Numbered from the stretch's first letter, positions 36,501 through 45,706 are shown. The stretch is DNA of 64,000 nucleotides from Amphibalanus amphitrite (GCF_019059575.1 NW_024881987.1:372001-436000); one strand, 5' to 3'. A program made the numbers and translations. Notes: a model not told the origin generated them from the letters alone.

Positions 36501-37165
36501 TCTTTATTATATATGTCACAGGCAATGAATGGAATCGGGCATTCTTCTGTGCTCCCCTTTCACGTTTAAGATTGCTTGTGTCGTGGTAACAATAAGTAGC
36601 TAAACTTAACAAGCCGTCTTAATGAGTCCTGGCGCCATTTTACTTGCGTTTTCTGATATTCGTGTAGGGTTTTGTTTGTCGCCAGCTTTTAGGGAAGAAC
36701 ACGTTTGATCACCGTGTCATTAGCGGCTGGGCATTTTTATAGTGTTGCATCATCTGTCCGCGTGTCTCGTCTGTGTGCTGTACTGGCCCACCTATCCCGC
36801 CTGTGTGCTGTGCTAGTCCACTATCTTGTCCACTATCCTTTGTGCCGTGCTGTCCCGCCTATCCCGCCTGTGTGCAGTGTCGGCTCGCCTATCCCGCCTA
36901 TGTGCCATGCTGTTCTGCCTGTCTCGCCTGTCTGTGTGCCGTGCCGGCCGGCAGACGAGGCCGGCATGACATCTGTCTGCAGTCCACGTCTCTGCCCGCA
37001 GGTTTCATTGACGCCGAAGAGCCCTTCTCAATCGGCTACGTCGACCCCCTGACCTACTTCGCCGGCCGGCGCGGCGAACGGGGCGTCATCTATAGCTCAG
37101 CGCCGGCCACAGTAGTACCAGCAACGGCCGCCGCCTTCCTGGTGGCGCTGCTTGTAGCTCTGTAG
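9536..37165 (+). CDS. Zona pellucida (ZP) domain protein, 377 residues, eight exons
   Basis: Exons: 9536-9596, 24145-24246, 24421-24527, 25097-25269, 30723-30953, 31771-31918, 36233-36380, 37002-37165 (stop TAG). All introns are GT-AG, phases agree, and 1,134 nt join without a break. The start GCCACCATGG is a near-perfect initiation context. Residues 1-19 are a signal peptide rich in Leu. ZP-N carries Cys27, 56, 80 and 115, the canonical four, with IDCEREHMY and LKHFPGCEPD. ZP-C carries Cys226, 268, 272 and 277, with LDMEISLDNKSS and NGCSVDPYLFGNF. RRRRR at 286-290 matches the furin-type site that releases ZP proteins for polymerisation. The tail SSAP followed by a hydrophobic stretch ending at the last residue resembles a GPI-anchor signal. 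Family knowledge: arthropod ZP proteins build apical extracellular matrix and cuticle. It looks like the insect cuticle ZP group (neyo/nyobe/trynity kind) but lacks an obvious PAN domain; the orthologue is not assigned. Confidence 0.93.
10960..11260 (+). other. GC-rich exon-like block in ZP intron 1, unresolved
   Basis: A GC-rich island follows TTCCCAG near 11045 and stays open for about 190 nt in more than one frame, ending at TATAACAG|GTGCTGG. Composition resembles the coding exons, so a skipped or alternative exon is possible. No recognisable domain appears in any frame, and the eight-exon ZP model needs no insert here. Confidence 0.2.
11570..12660. repeat. GC-rich stretch with 77-109 bp degenerate tandem repeats
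   Basis: The phrase GCAGTCCGAGATAC followed by CGGCCGGACA recurs at about 12067, 12176 and 12252, with short mirror sequences of CACTGTCCAGTG type between. The rest is GC-rich with overlapping open frames on both strands and no protein-like content. It is part of ZP intron 1. Confidence 0.55.
13565..14025 (+). repeat. Dispersed repeat, copy 3 (3' part)
   Basis: It ends in the same CAAATAGTAATATAGA terminus as the copies at 820 and 15478 and has a comparable body, but is more diverged. It abuts the 58-bp minisatellite that follows. Confidence 0.5.
14070..14745. repeat. Minisatellite of about 58 bp, roughly ten units
   Basis: AAAACCGCCCGCATC recurs at about 14179, 14238, 14296, 14354, 14409, 14465, 14520 and onward, each followed by GCGCCCGCCCGCC and CAAACGCCGCAA. 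The unit varies between two subtypes (CATCCCGCGC with GCCAACC; CATCGCGCGC with ACCAAAC). Long open frames on both strands are a by-product of the repeat. Confidence 0.9.
14742..15478 (+). repeat. Dispersed repeat, copy 2
   Basis: A full-length partner of 97-820, sharing the CACCACTGTGTCACGTCAGGTCAC start, the middle and the ACAGATGGATCCTGTTCAAA end. It has about 60 extra bases near 14790-14850 that copy 1 lacks. Confidence 0.8.
15715..15960. repeat. Degenerate tandem repeat of about 75 bp
   Basis: Blocks like TGACCTGTTGGCTGCCGCC, CACTCAGCC and CCTGGAACTGTGCA return about three times. No gene was recognised in 15480-16290. Confidence 0.6.
16290..16437. repeat. 49-bp tandem repeat, three units
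   Basis: ACCCGGCTTAGCTGTGGCTG recurs at 16301, 16351 and 16399 (spacing 50 and 48), each followed by a GTGAGGTATGG or GTAAGGTAAGG that resembles a 5' splice site. No exon was found that would use these sites. Confidence 0.8.
16640..17710 (+). mobile_element. 5'-truncated LINE with reverse transcriptase C-terminal half
   Basis: An open frame of about 320 residues (to the stop at 17618) starts inside the reverse transcriptase palm. Seen in order: LGPLLFNIVSNS (motif B region), RYADDTQ (catalytic YADD), KTELLMCG, KNLGVVMDPELTWEAHI, and the C-terminal ISGRRKFDHVSDVLDELAWLRV stretch. This layout is that of CR1/L2/jockey-group non-LTR elements. There is no ATG at the front, the N-terminal endonuclease is absent and the B motif is altered, so it is a dead 5'-truncated copy. 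The 3' end is a short UTR and an (ATCA)n tail at about 17690-17706, as CR1/L2 elements have. It sits in ZP intron 1. Confidence 0.9.
17693..18300 (-). mobile_element. Probable LINE 3' fragments abutting the first LINE
   Basis: Read on the minus strand, the sequence ends in GGGATGTTAAATAAAATTGA and then (TTGA)n at 17693-17705. This is a LINE-type 3' end, so two LINE tails meet head to head on one shared microsatellite. A 114-residue minus frame (18224-17880) has no domain I recognise. Near 18270-18295 the plus strand ends in GTGCAATAAATAAATAAATA, a second tail-like run, so another fragment may be layered on top. Confidence 0.45.
18904..20503. mobile_element. Non-autonomous hAT-like DNA transposon, complete, 1,600 bp
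   Basis: The ends are inverted: CAGTGGCGTATCCAGGAT at left and CTGGATACGCCACTG at right. They are flanked by an identical 8-bp duplication, CCGGGGGG, at 18896-18903 and 20504-20511. Ends starting CAGTGGCG and an 8-bp duplication are hAT hallmarks. No transposase frame is present, so it must have been moved in trans. The core (about 19660-20400) is a decayed minisatellite. Confidence 0.88.
19660..20400. repeat. Minisatellite inside the hAT-like element
   Basis: Dozens of decayed units of the form CCCCTCAGATAACCAGGGG, about 18-30 bp each, fill the core of the transposon. The unit is roughly palindromic at its GGGGCCCC centre. Confidence 0.85.
21451..21799. mobile_element. Foldback element of about 350 bp
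   Basis: The left arm starts GCCCTGTTTCACGGCACGCC and the right arm ends in its reverse complement. Pairing runs through CGCTTCAGTGAAGCG, GGAACCTCCGATGCTAAGGT and TATTGCTTGCAG to a short loop near 21625. Arms of about 160 bp with no coding space are typical of foldback or MITE elements. No exact target duplication was confirmed. Confidence 0.8.
21972..22902. mobile_element. TTAA-flanked element A (931 bp)
   Basis: The inverted ends are CCCTCGCC and GGCGAGGG. The left flank is TTAA and the right flank TTAC, a probable one-base decay of the duplication. Just inside each end lies a G-run, GTCCGTTGGAC or GTCCGTTCGAC, then a C-run. It matches element B in inverted orientation. There is no coding frame. 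TTAA targets and CCY ends fit piggyBac-type transposition. Confidence 0.8.
22990..24140. other. ZP intron 1, no feature recognised
   Basis: Unique-looking intron sequence. An open frame at 23456-23869 (137 residues) has no recognisable domain, signal peptide or conserved-looking context and is not called as a gene. The last 100 bp form the pyrimidine-rich approach to the exon 2 acceptor. Confidence 0.5.
25612..25655. repeat. Short palindrome CTGTCGGGC...GCCCGACAG
   Basis: CTGTCGGGCCAATAATGG pairs with CATTATCCGCCCGACAG to make a hairpin of about 35 bp. GTCGGGC is also found in the arms of the foldback at 27.77-27.97 kb on the other side of the Crypton. Confidence 0.55.
25875..27180 (-). mobile_element. 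Crypton tyrosine-recombinase gene (about 416 residues)
   Basis: One long minus frame from the ATG at 27125 to 25875 encodes a Crypton-type tyrosine recombinase of the kind related to KIAA1958/ZMYM/QRICH1 C-terminal domains. Visible parts: N-terminal core-binding segment (MKKFNEWLALRDH), first catalytic Arg in FFFGRRGREGW, Lys in SKTEATKNHQGG, the HSVRATTV box (H-x-x-R), then TKHKRTASLSHYID with a His and the likely nucleophile Tyr. The frame stays open upstream of the ATG (SVVPDNTSKATQYG) back to a stop at about 27190, so a 5' exon or longer N-terminus is likely. It is antisense in ZP intron 4. Cryptons insert by recombination and leave no inverted repeats, so the ends are not placed. It looks intact across the catalytic core. 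Confidence 0.88.
27237..27537. repeat. GACTCC hexamer repeat bounded by inverted ends, two units
   Basis: Two units, about 27237-27382 and 27386-27537, each start CAGGGCTGCGGAGTCG and end CGACTCCGCAGCCCTG (slightly decayed in unit 1). Both are filled with (GACTCC)n runs broken by a TTTTCGG spacer and a CAAAAACC- or CTAAAAT-type spacer. The inverted ends suggest a minisatellite-carrying mobile unit rather than a plain microsatellite. Confidence 0.8.
27769..27970. mobile_element. Foldback element of about 200 bp, nearly all palindromic
   Basis: Left-arm blocks AATAACGTGACTTT, GGGCGATATGAGTTTTGAAC and CATTATCAGAAGCCC recur in reverse complement on the right. The centre (AGCGTCCCTCGCTACGCTCG) can also pair. 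It would fold into one long hairpin. No target duplication was confirmed. Confidence 0.85.
28150..28870. other. GC-rich part of ZP intron 4, no gene recognised
   Basis: Overlapping open frames on both strands reflect high GC. No splice-bounded coding block, domain or repeat was identified between the foldback at 27.97 kb and element B at 29.5 kb. Confidence 0.4.
29505..30386. mobile_element. TTAA-flanked element B (882 bp)
   Basis: The ends are CCCTCGCATG and CATGCGAGGG, with TTAA on both sides (29501-29504, 30387-30390). G-run/C-run hairpins lie at about 29519-29548 and 30315-30348. It is homologous to element A in the opposite direction. The interior is dense in TGACCT motifs, including a perfect AGGTCATTGACCT at 29823-29835. 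Non-coding. Confidence 0.88.
30490..30745. repeat. 67-71 bp tandem repeat over the ZP exon 5 acceptor
   Basis: CAG|GATCCTGGAGATCAC recurs with exon-side starts at 30585, 30656 and 30723, and an older copy of the upstream part lies near 30490-30515. Each carries a pyrimidine tract and an AG, so two decoy acceptors precede the real one. Use of the 30656 site would shift the frame (67 nt). Use of the 30585 site keeps frame but meets a stop at once. Confidence 0.9.
30925..31375. repeat. Tandem duplications of the ZP exon 5 donor
   Basis: GAGCTGCTGCTCACCAACGG|GTGGGTGTG recurs with CTCACC at 30943, 31035, 31084 and 31242. The first is the true donor (exon end 30953). The third copy (end 31094) lies 141 nt downstream with no stop between, so it is a frame-keeping alternative. 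A 158-bp block (GGAAGGGGAAGGAGAGAGGA and onward) is also doubled at about 31130 and 31290. Confidence 0.9.
31919..33400. other. ZP intron 6, first part, no gene recognised
   Basis: AT-rich sequence, then a GC-rich island at about 32870-33130 with open frames on both strands. No splice-bounded exon or known domain was seen. Confidence 0.4.
33412..34440. mobile_element. TTAA-flanked element C (1,029 bp)
   Basis: The ends are CCCTCGCCCTGGCAGG and CCTGCCAGGGCGAGGG, flanked by TTAA at 33408-33411 and 34441-34444. Both end hairpins carry the same variable core, GTCGATGCGAC (33430-33440 and its complement near 34379-34389). A perfect AGGTCACTGACCT lies at 33721-33733. Non-coding. Confidence 0.9.
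34445..35945. other. ZP intron 6, middle part, no gene recognised
   Basis: The phrase GAACCGCAGACCTG or GAACCGCAGACTGG recurs loosely near 34535-34650. An open frame at 35472-36017 has no recognisable content and ends inside the repeat before exon 7. Confidence 0.4.
35950..36275. repeat. Tandem repeat over the ZP exon 7 acceptor, four units
   Basis: CAGTGCAGTAA recurs at 35982, 36058, 36131 and 36236 (spacings 76, 73 and 105), each preceded by a TGACCTGACC-type pyrimidine run and an AG. The last is the real acceptor (exon start 36233). The copy at 36128 is a near-perfect decoy: it reads VQCSNGELGYGRWQ and then stops, ending the protein before the furin site. Confidence 0.9.
36420..36480. repeat. 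CTCTTGTGCTTA short repeat
   Basis: Four or five units of about 12 bp (CTCTTGTGCTTA) lie in ZP intron 7, shortly after the exon 7 donor. Confidence 0.6.
36760..36960. repeat. Degenerate repeat of TGTGCTGTGC and CCTATCCCGCC in ZP intron 7
   Basis: Phrases CCTATCCCGCCTGTGTGC recur five or six times just before the exon 8 acceptor at 37001, supplying a pyrimidine-rich approach. Confidence 0.65.
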
Positions 37166-38253
37166 GCGGCCGCGTTTCAAGCTGGATGCGTTGACTGGGA
37201 TTGTCCGTGGCATTTCGCCACTAGAATGTTCGCCTTCAACATCCGAGTGAGTCCATCTGGGCGCAGCTTTAAGTTATTTTTAGTTCATCGAACCATAAAT
37301 CAATAGTCTTCCATAAGGATCTGGTCTCTCGCTTATTCCGATGGAAGCTAACATCGTTATTGTAGGAACCTGTTCGGTTATTCAACCCATTGCATTTTGG
37401 CATGATTTTCTACCAGTCTGCCGGGTATCAGACGCATACGTCCAAATCGTCAGCTGGGTTAGTTCCGTTTCTGAAGTGCTGTGCTAATGCAGGCGAAATT
37501 CTAGCTAGCGTCGGAGCATAACGACTAGTGGAAGCTCTCGACTGGCCATAGTGTAAGCATCACTCACACCGACTCAGTAAGAGCAATAACCGTGCCTTGT
37601 GTGGCTGCCGACCCTTCGGCAGCTGCCCTGGAGTGAGTGTCTTACTGACAGTTAACAGAGCGTCACAGCGGCGACATGGAAAATGTGATATAGCGCGTAG
37701 ATTGCTGACCTCAGCGGGATTTTCGTAAGCCGGCCGTCTCGGTTTATTAGCAAAGCACATGAATGACGCGAGTCCGACTGGCCGCTGCGGCGCGGCGGCC
37801 GGCTGTCACTCAGCTGGCTCATTACTGGCGCGGCTAATCCGAACGATGGCGAATGTGGCGCGGTCAATCCGAGCGGAGGCGAACGCGGCGCGGCGAGCGG
37901 CCCCGGACGTCACGTGACCGGTTCAAGTGCTGTTGTTGCCGCGAACCGCGCCTGGCGCCGGCCGGCCGCCCTCACACGCACAGACACACACACAGAGGCG
38001 CACTGGACCGTCGCCGTCGCTTCCCCGCGGTGCGGGCGGCGGAACGGCCGGCCTGTTGTGTGGTGCGCGTGTGTGCCGTGCCGCCCGGAGGCCCGCGGGT
38101 CGCGGGCAGGCGGCGTCCCCGACACGCGTGTGACGTGCATGAACTAAACGGACTGGAGCAGTGATGAGAATGGTCATTACTACGTTGTGTATGTAATGTA
38201 TGCCCTGTGTATCTAATGCATTATGTACCATTGAAGGCTTACTAACAAATAAA
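37166..38253 (+). other. Probable 3' UTR and downstream flank of the ZP gene
   Basis: AATAAA at 38248-38253 is the first clear polyadenylation signal seen after the stop, about 1.1 kb away. The stretch 37770-38150 is strongly GC- and CpG-rich and could instead be the promoter of another gene. No coding exon was recognised. Confidence 0.35.
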
Positions 38254-38282
38254 TACAACCATAAACACTATACGATTTTTAA

Positions 38283-39141
38283 AGGTAGTGTGCCACCTTT
38301 GAAAGATTTCCCATTTTATTTTTCCTAGGATAAGAAGCTTCTGTTTTTACCTAATATCGCAAAAAAATCAAAAATGGGCCTGGAATAGTGCCTTTTTCGC
38401 CTAAAAGTTTATCGGTTTTTAGATATGTATAACAACTGTAGTGGGCTCACCTGCAAACAGGCGTCGGGCAACAATCGCGAATGCGGCGCACTTGTGACAA
38501 TAAGCAAAGGTCATTATAGTGTTACGACCATACGACGTACGGGAATGAGTTATCAGCTGTCTAATCGTAGACAACACAATGTCGAGCCTTAAACTGTAAG
38601 CCCGTATTGGTATTGTTTCTTTTATTTGGCTGTCGAACATTATTTATGGTTTGAAATATGATTTTATGTAAAATAATTGATATGAAAAAGCCGTCTTATA
38701 AGTTATGACCCCATTTCACCACACGCAAGTGGCAGAAATGACAATGATCAGCTGACGCATTTTTCTTGGCCGAAGTCAGAGCGCGCGGCCCGACGCACCA
38801 CGCGTATTTGGAAATTCCGACCTCGACGAGCATCACAAGCCACCTAACAGGCGTGTTCGAAACCGCAGGAGATGATGATGAACGGGTTTATCGAAACTTG
38901 ATTGGATGAGCATATCGGTAATAGCGATTTCAGTGTGTGCATTTATTGTTCATAGTGGTGTGAAATGTGGTTGGGGTACGACCGACAACCCGTCGGGGCG
39001 AATTTCGCACTGGGGTACTCAAAATTTGAAGAATTTAAGACGTTTCCATGAGTTTTGAAGGTATGGATAAGTTCTAAAAATCCGGTTCTCCTTATCTGGG
39101 CCATTAACTCCATACGGTCCAAGAAAGCTGGCACACTACCT
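38283..39141. mobile_element. TTAA-flanked element of a second family (859 bp)
   Basis: The ends are AGGTAGTGTGCCA and TGGCACACTACCT, flanked by TTAA at 38279-38282 and 39142-39145. It lacks the G-run/C-run hairpins of the main TTAA family. No long coding frame. Either a TTAA or a shorter TA duplication can be read from the ends. Confidence 0.75.
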
Positions 39142-40906
39142 TTAATGCACTGGTAACGACGAAAAATCAATATGACGGAAAAAAAATCAAAACTGGCGCA
39201 TTCAAAGAAATATTTATCGTAGAACAGCATTGCGAAAGTAGTCCGTATGCCGCCCGCATATGCCTTCAACGATTACATATAGGAAATAGGTAACATCATT
39301 ATCGGCTTTATAGATACCGGAGCACCTATTCCCACCTCGATTTTCACTCACAATAGCTTTGTAGGGTTATCTGTATTGCGTCTTGAAAAAAAAATCTTGC
39401 ATTATTGGTGTTTTAGCTACCATGGCGTATATTTAGCTAGAAGTGTGAAATTAGGACAATAATCCTGAGAAGCGAGTCAACGCCATATGAATAAAGAACC
39501 GCTATTTTGTAAAACAAACACGGTGGCAGAATAATTGAATTTCTCGCCGTCTTTATGACGCTGAATCTGTGAGACGGCATCTTTTCATATTCATCTGAGG
39601 CACCGACTCCCACATAAAACTAAGCAGTAGACTGCATAAGAAGGACGGTGGTCATACAGCCACTAGGTAGGTAGGGGAGAGAGGTCATATTGCGCCACCT
39701 TAACCCGCGCCCGGCTGGGGGTCCTGGATTTCCACGCCCTGCTGGGGGGGGGGTGTTTGAACACCCCCCCCCCCCTTCTAACTCGGCTCCTGGGCCACGT
39801 AGCGATACGCGGAAGGCGGCGTTCGAAAGAGCGTCAAAAATAATGAGGAAATTACTTCGGTTAATTTTTTGGTCAGGTCAAAGGTCAGGTCACCAGAGGT
39901 CATTGAAGGCAAAATTTCGCCGATTTCCGGGTCGAATGTCGAAAATTTCCAAGAAGCCAACGCATAACTCGGGAACCAATAGAGCTACAGCGCCGCGGAA
40001 AAGCGCATTCGATAGCCCTATTAACGCCCTTTCTGAGTAATTCTCTCAGATTTGACCTAACGTCAACGGTTTTGCCTGCAGGGGGCAAAAACTGCAAAAA
40101 TAGCCGATTTTTTTTCGGAAACAGTTTTTCTGCAATAACTTTTGACCCAAGCCTTTTACGAGCTTACTTTTACCGGCATCGTGTTCCTCTCGTCAAGACG
40201 CATCGAATGAACTATAACTTGACCTTGAAAGGTCAACTTGAAAATTTGACCTCAGATCAAGGTCATGACCTGACCGGAAAGGGTCATGTTGCATATCAGT
40301 CGATCCGTATCGTCGAGCTGAACACATCTAAGGCGTTTTCATCGCTCTAGCATGCCTCTATCAAAAGTTATTTGCGAAAAACTGTTAGATACCATTTGTG
40401 GCCTAAAATGACCTCAGGGCATAAACAGGGGTCACGGACACCATTTTCATGTTCAGTGTGTCTAAACCACTTGTAATTCGGTGTTTGGGAGTGTTTATAA
40501 TGCATTTCAATTTTCTCCCATTGACTTATAATGGGGAGGTCGCAAAATTGACCTGACCTTAGGTCATCGATATCAAAATTCTGAGATATAGGGGAAGCCG
40601 GGGGAAGCCCGGGCGCGGGGGAAGCCCGGCCACCCCGTTTCCGGCTAAATTATTCACAATAAAATTCTCAACTGTTTGTCCTTTCAGCGTGGCAGCTAAG
40701 GTGACGCCAGAAAAAAAGTTAAGGCTGACAAAAATTGCATATTGTTAAATTTATAGCGCAAAAATGATATTTTAAGGGTTTTTAGCTAAAAAGTGAGATA
40801 TGTTTCACTGTTAATGTTATACCATACAGTACTAATATTTATACGAATGTTATGTAAGGACCGTTTAAGTGTTTGTAGTGAGGGGTGACTAGGCAGGCTG
40901 GCTTAA

Positions 40907-41894
40907 CCCTATTCCTGGCGGGCTCCGCCGGGACAAGAAACTGGCGGGGGGGGGCCGATTCGGCCCCCCCCTGAGATCTCGAGAACGAAGCAAGATAGCG
41001 ACAAGCGGTAAACGGCATCGGATACGCACGGCCAAGATCTACAATTTTTACTAAGGTCATTTTCAGGTCAGGTCAAAGATGACGTCACAGGGGTCGAAAA
41101 AGTCAAAATGGCGGCACTAGATATGGAGAGAGTTTTTCTCGAATAACTTTCGAATTAGTCAAGATAGGAACAAACTAAGGGCATCATCGTGATCCTCTCG
41201 TCAATCCGCATCGAATGATATATATGTTGACCTCGAAAGGTCAAGGTCAAAGGTTGACCTCAGGTCACGTGACCTCGAGGTCATCATGTATATCATTCGA
41301 TGCGTCTTGACGAGCTGAACACAATGAGACCATCCACGCGTCTGTATCTTGTTCCTGTACGGAGTTATTGGCCAAAAACCTTTGGTGACCTTTGATGACG
41401 TCACATGACCTCACAGCTGCCCAACAGCAAAACAGACCTCAAGGTAGTGAAGGTTGATCGTATATGAAGTCATGTATGGTATATGGGGCCATTCCGACCC
41501 GTTTTAGTGGTAAAAACAGGGAGTTGATTTTTCCCCCATTGACTTATAATGGGGAGGTCGCGAAATTGACCTGACCTTAGGTCACCGATATCAAAATTCC
41601 GAGATATACAAATTGCACATACTGGTACCCTAACTAAACCCTGAAGAGAAGAAATTGATCGGTCAAAAACTCTAGCTCTGGCGTGATTGCAAACTTTTCT
41701 GAGGTAGCGTCACCAAACCGCCTCTGGTGACCTGACCTGAGGTCAGATCAACTCAGAATTTTCAGACATGTTGCGTAGAAGCCTTTTAGGAAAAGTCAGA
41801 AAATTTGAGCTTCCTAGCTCAACGCGTTTGGGAGATATAACCAAAAAACCTCAGGGGGGGGGCTCCTGAGGCCCCCCCCCCGCCAGGAATAGGG
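40907..41894. mobile_element. TTAA-flanked element E (988 bp)
   Basis: The ends are CCCTATTCCTGGCGGG and its complement, flanked by TTAA at 40903-40906 and 41895-41898. It is an inverted copy of element I with the same length and near-identical sequence, so both are recent. The left hairpin core is CCGATTCGG, the right CTCCTGAG. Confidence 0.9.
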
Positions 41895-42271
41895 TTAAGT
41901 ATGACATTTTTTTTCGAATATCGCTGTTCTAAAATAAAAATTGGCACATTGGGGTAACCCCGGGCGAGTGGCCAAGCTTACCCCCAACCGAGAGCAATGC
42001 CACTAAACCACTGTTTTCCATGAGATAATAGGTACTGAGCAGGTTTGGTTTACACCTAGATCAAAGATAAATTTCGAAAATAAACATGTTATCATAGACA
42101 AAGCCAGTCATGTCACTTAAGGTCAACTAGGGTCAAACTACGTTTTTGCAGATAACGCGACAGACAATGAAGCTACAGCTTCAAGAATGGTGTCGTTGTG
42201 TTCTTCTTCATCAGCCGAGTCGAATGATATGCAATATGATGCATTTAGGTAAATAAAAAAATAAGTTTTAA

Positions 42272-43301
42272 CCCTCGCCGGCCGAGGGGGGGGGGCGGGT
42301 GCCGCCCCCCCCTAGGGTTTTTTCGCGATAGCTCCGAACACGCTGGCGATAGAGAGCTGAAACTTGGCATACCTGACCTTTGATCCAAGCCGCATCTTTT
42401 GACACCAACCGCATTTTTGGGTCAGGTCAGGTCACTGACCTATGACGTCATAAGTGAACCTCTGCACGGTCTTCAGATGTCGCAACTTCGCAACGCCCTC
42501 ACTGCCAGAGGAGATGTCACAGGGAAATGAAACTTGCAGGATCTAGTATCCATTATGAGTCTCACAACTTGTATATCTCGGATTTTTCCTAAAGGTCATA
42601 TGAGGTCAGGTCATTTTCGTGACCTCACCATTATAAGTCAATGGGAAAAAATTCAAACTGCTATTCTGGCGCCGGGAACGATCTCCAACTATCTCAAGCA
42701 CACAGAATCGTGATTTGATGCGCTCCTTGCAAGGTTAGATGCGTCACTTTTGCAATGTTGACCTTCCGTGACGTCATTTATGACGTCATCAAGGTCATAT
42801 TAGTTTTTCGTCAATAACTCCCGATCAAATTGAGCTAGCGAGTCGGGAAAGCCACCAATGGACTCAGGAAGACCTGCCGAATCGAATGATATGCGACATG
42901 ACCTCTTTCGACCAACTTCGTGACCTGGGGGTGCTGACCTGACCTTGACCTGAGGTCAACACCCCAAGTTGACCTGACCCGGACAAAAAGTATATCATTC
43001 GACGCGCCTGATCAAGGCGAACACGATGCTGCCAAAATCGCGGCTCTGCGGCCGTTTTTTGCGAAGTTATTCACCAAAAACTGAACCGTACCCTGGGCAC
43101 TTGACCTGACCTCAGAGGTCACCGGTTGACCTAGGACCTTAAAATCGGGTACCAATCTCTGCGTCTCGTAACGGCGCACACGCTCGTTTTTTCCGCGACG
43201 CGCTAGCTCCACCAGGGGCGAAACGGCGAGGGGGGGGTCGTACCCGCCCCCCCCCCCTCGGCCGGCGCGTATGTAGAAAACCAATACTGGTCCGGCGAGG
43301 G
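42272..43301. mobile_element. TTAA-flanked element F (1,030 bp)
   Basis: The ends are CCCTCGCCGG and CCGGCGAGGG, flanked by TTAA at 42268-42271 and 43302-43305. A G-run/C-run hairpin with core CGGGTGCCG lies at the left, and one with GGGTCGTACCC at the right. A perfect AGGTCACTGACCT lies at 42429-42441. It lies inside P. Confidence 0.88.
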
Positions 43302-44295
43302 TTAAGGAATTTTGAAATGCACATTTTTTGTCAATTTTGCATCACGATTTTCATCGACCTGTACTGTATATGTAGTAGACGCTAGCTAAAATACCAGTAG
43401 TGACATAAACTCTAAGATGTCCAGAGCTAATCAGTTTCACTTTCCGTTAATATTTGGAAAACACATAATGGTTTCATCAACTCGTTGTAAAGCGCTGGGG
43501 AGGTGGCCGGCGTTACCCCTATGCCGGGCTTACCCCAGAAAAATCAACACTTTTTTAAAACTCGATTTTCTCAACCTTATACTTATTCCACGAAACCGAA
43601 TTTTTGGGAAAACACGGCCAATGAACTTAGCTAGCTAGCAGGATATCAACATTTTATACAGCACGTATGGTATGTAATAAAAATGAAAAAGAGCTTACTA
43701 TGCCGGGCTTCCCCCGGCTTCCCCTACATTTTGTACATGCTATTGCTCTTAGCAATCGCTGAAAGTTTCAAAGCGATCGGTCATTCGGTGTAGCTATGAC
43801 AGACATTGAAACTTTTTATGAGGTGAGTTCACTTCAAGTGACCTGGTGACCTGACCTTGAATGACCTTGGTCTGAAATTTTCACAACATGTGTAGAATTG
43901 ATGTATGATAAGGTGTACCAAAAACGGCGGCGCTCCGCGCCGCCGTTTTTGAGATATTCGCGAAAAACCACAAGGGGGGTGTTCAAACACCCCCCCCCCC
44001 AGCAGGGCGCGGGTTAATTAAGGATATCGGCCTATTGCGGCTAAAGTTGACCAGCTGTCATGCTTGATGATATCTCAAATTGTACCTCAGTTATTTTGGC
44101 ATCAAATTACAACTCCTAATTTGTATCACACCCATAAAAATTAACAAGAGAAAAGTTTTCCGACACACCTGCAAAGGGCGCATTTACGGACTACCCCATC
44201 AAAAAGCGCCCATGCCTCCCATGTAAAAGCGCCCTATTAAAAACAACGGTTTGCCACCTAACTAAGTAGCCTATTTGAACGTGTCAGCCCATTAA

Positions 44296-45471
44296 CACTC
44301 GCCCCGTTGGGGGGGGGCCATTTTGGCCCCCCCCCTGTGGTTTTTCCTGAATAGCAAGAAAACGGCGGCGCGCAGCGCCGCCAAATTTTCAGTACCTTCC
44401 CGGGCATCAATTTGACACCTTCACACCAAATTTCAAGTCTTAGGTCACCTTAGGTCAGGAGTTATTGAGGTCAAACTGAGGTCATGTTCGAGCAAAAATG
44501 AGCAAAAAACATGCAATCTTGAAACGCTCACCAAATCTACAGTTATCAAGCAATTTCACAGTTCTTTATATGGTCTAGTAGACAAAAAGCGGCGCTACAA
44601 AACTGCTATCTCGGATTTTCAAAATTTTTGGTTTTTGACCCAAAAAAATTCAAAAAATTGATTTTTTTAGAAAAACTTTGGAAAAATCCAAAATTTTTCC
44701 GAATTTCGAAAAAACCGGAATATATGTGATAGTCCCAGCGCTCTTCTATATACATACCAAATTTCAGATCGATATCTCGTTTTTTGGCCAAGTTATAGCG
44801 AAAAAACTGTTCAAAAATGATGACGTCAAATTTTTGAACTCAATTTTTAGCAATTCTAGACCTCTTACGGCAAAACAAAGACCACCATTGAACTCCCCGT
44901 GACGAGCTGCATCGATTCGATACCCATTTTATGCAAAAATATTAACTTTGAAATTTGACCTAATTTGACCTGACCTTGACCTGACCTTGACCTGACCTTG
45001 ACCAAAACGTGATCTAAGCTGGCCCCAAAGGCTGCCTGACCCATATAATCGCATTTGTCATGTAAAATGGACCATAAAACATGTATCACACGACACTTTC
45101 ATATTGTGACCCCCCCGTGACCTGACCTCTGTGACCTGACCTGGTATCAGTGACCTCAAATAGCAAAATATGTGTTTGAAGAACATTTCCCCATCGATGA
45201 TATTCAATGAAATGCATTTTACTCGATTTTACAACGCATTTCTTGAAGTGCCTGTAAACGGTGAAAATTGGACCTTTGACCTGACCTGTGACGTCATCGG
45301 TTTGACCTAGGTCAATAAAATTGGGTCACAAGGTAGTTCCCCGTTGGGGCTATCCAACGCCGTTTACCGCTTGTCGCTATGTTGCGTGGTTCTCGAGATC
45401 TTAGGGGGGGGCCAAAATGGCCCCCCCCCCCAACCGGGCGCGTTGCTCGGCAGAGCCCAACGGGGCGCGGG
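44296..45471. mobile_element. TTAA-flanked element H (1,176 bp)
   Basis: The ends are CACTCGCCCCGTTGGG and CCCAACGGGGCGCGGG, flanked by TTAA at 44292-44295 and 45472-45475. Hairpins at 44309-44335 and 45404-45431 share the core CCATTTTGG. The body is closely related to J and more distantly to K. Confidence 0.88.
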
Positions 45472-45706
45472 TTAACCATTTATGCTGTGAAGGCTAAGGT
45501 AAAGTTAAGGTGAGCGCTCTAATAATCAAAGTGTTCAATGAAATGTGTCCCAACCACCAGATGCTGTTTCTCTGGGTTGAAGAATAGGGCGCAAATAGGG
45601 TTTGCGCAATTACGAATGGAACACATTTTTCATGAGCTTCAAATATGGCGAGGACAGCGAAGCCACGGTGGTAATAAACTTTCAAAACTACCATTAAACG
45701 AGCAAT

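Larger units (their letters stand above)
40591..43724. mobile_element. TA-flanked element P inside G, itself carrying E and F
   Basis: The inverted ends GGGGAAGCCGGGGGAAGCCC and their exact complement (ending at 43724) are flanked by TA. Elements E and I keep the homologous uninterrupted site (GAGATATACAAATT), which supports insertion into a TA within G. Non-coding as far as can be read. Confidence 0.8.
39704..44013. mobile_element. TTAA-flanked element G, interrupted by element P
   Basis: The ends are CCCGCGCCC and GGGCGCGGG with TTAA on both sides (39700-39703, 44014-44017). Both end hairpins share the core TGTTTGAACA or its complement. Without P (40591-43724) it would be about 1.18 kb, the normal family size. 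Copies M and N at the right edge are relatives. Confidence 0.85.

Noticed and set aside
41201-41404. 67-residue frame repeated identically at 46697-46900
   Set aside because: Identity reflects the twin elements E and I, not a conserved gene; other family members do not keep the frame open.
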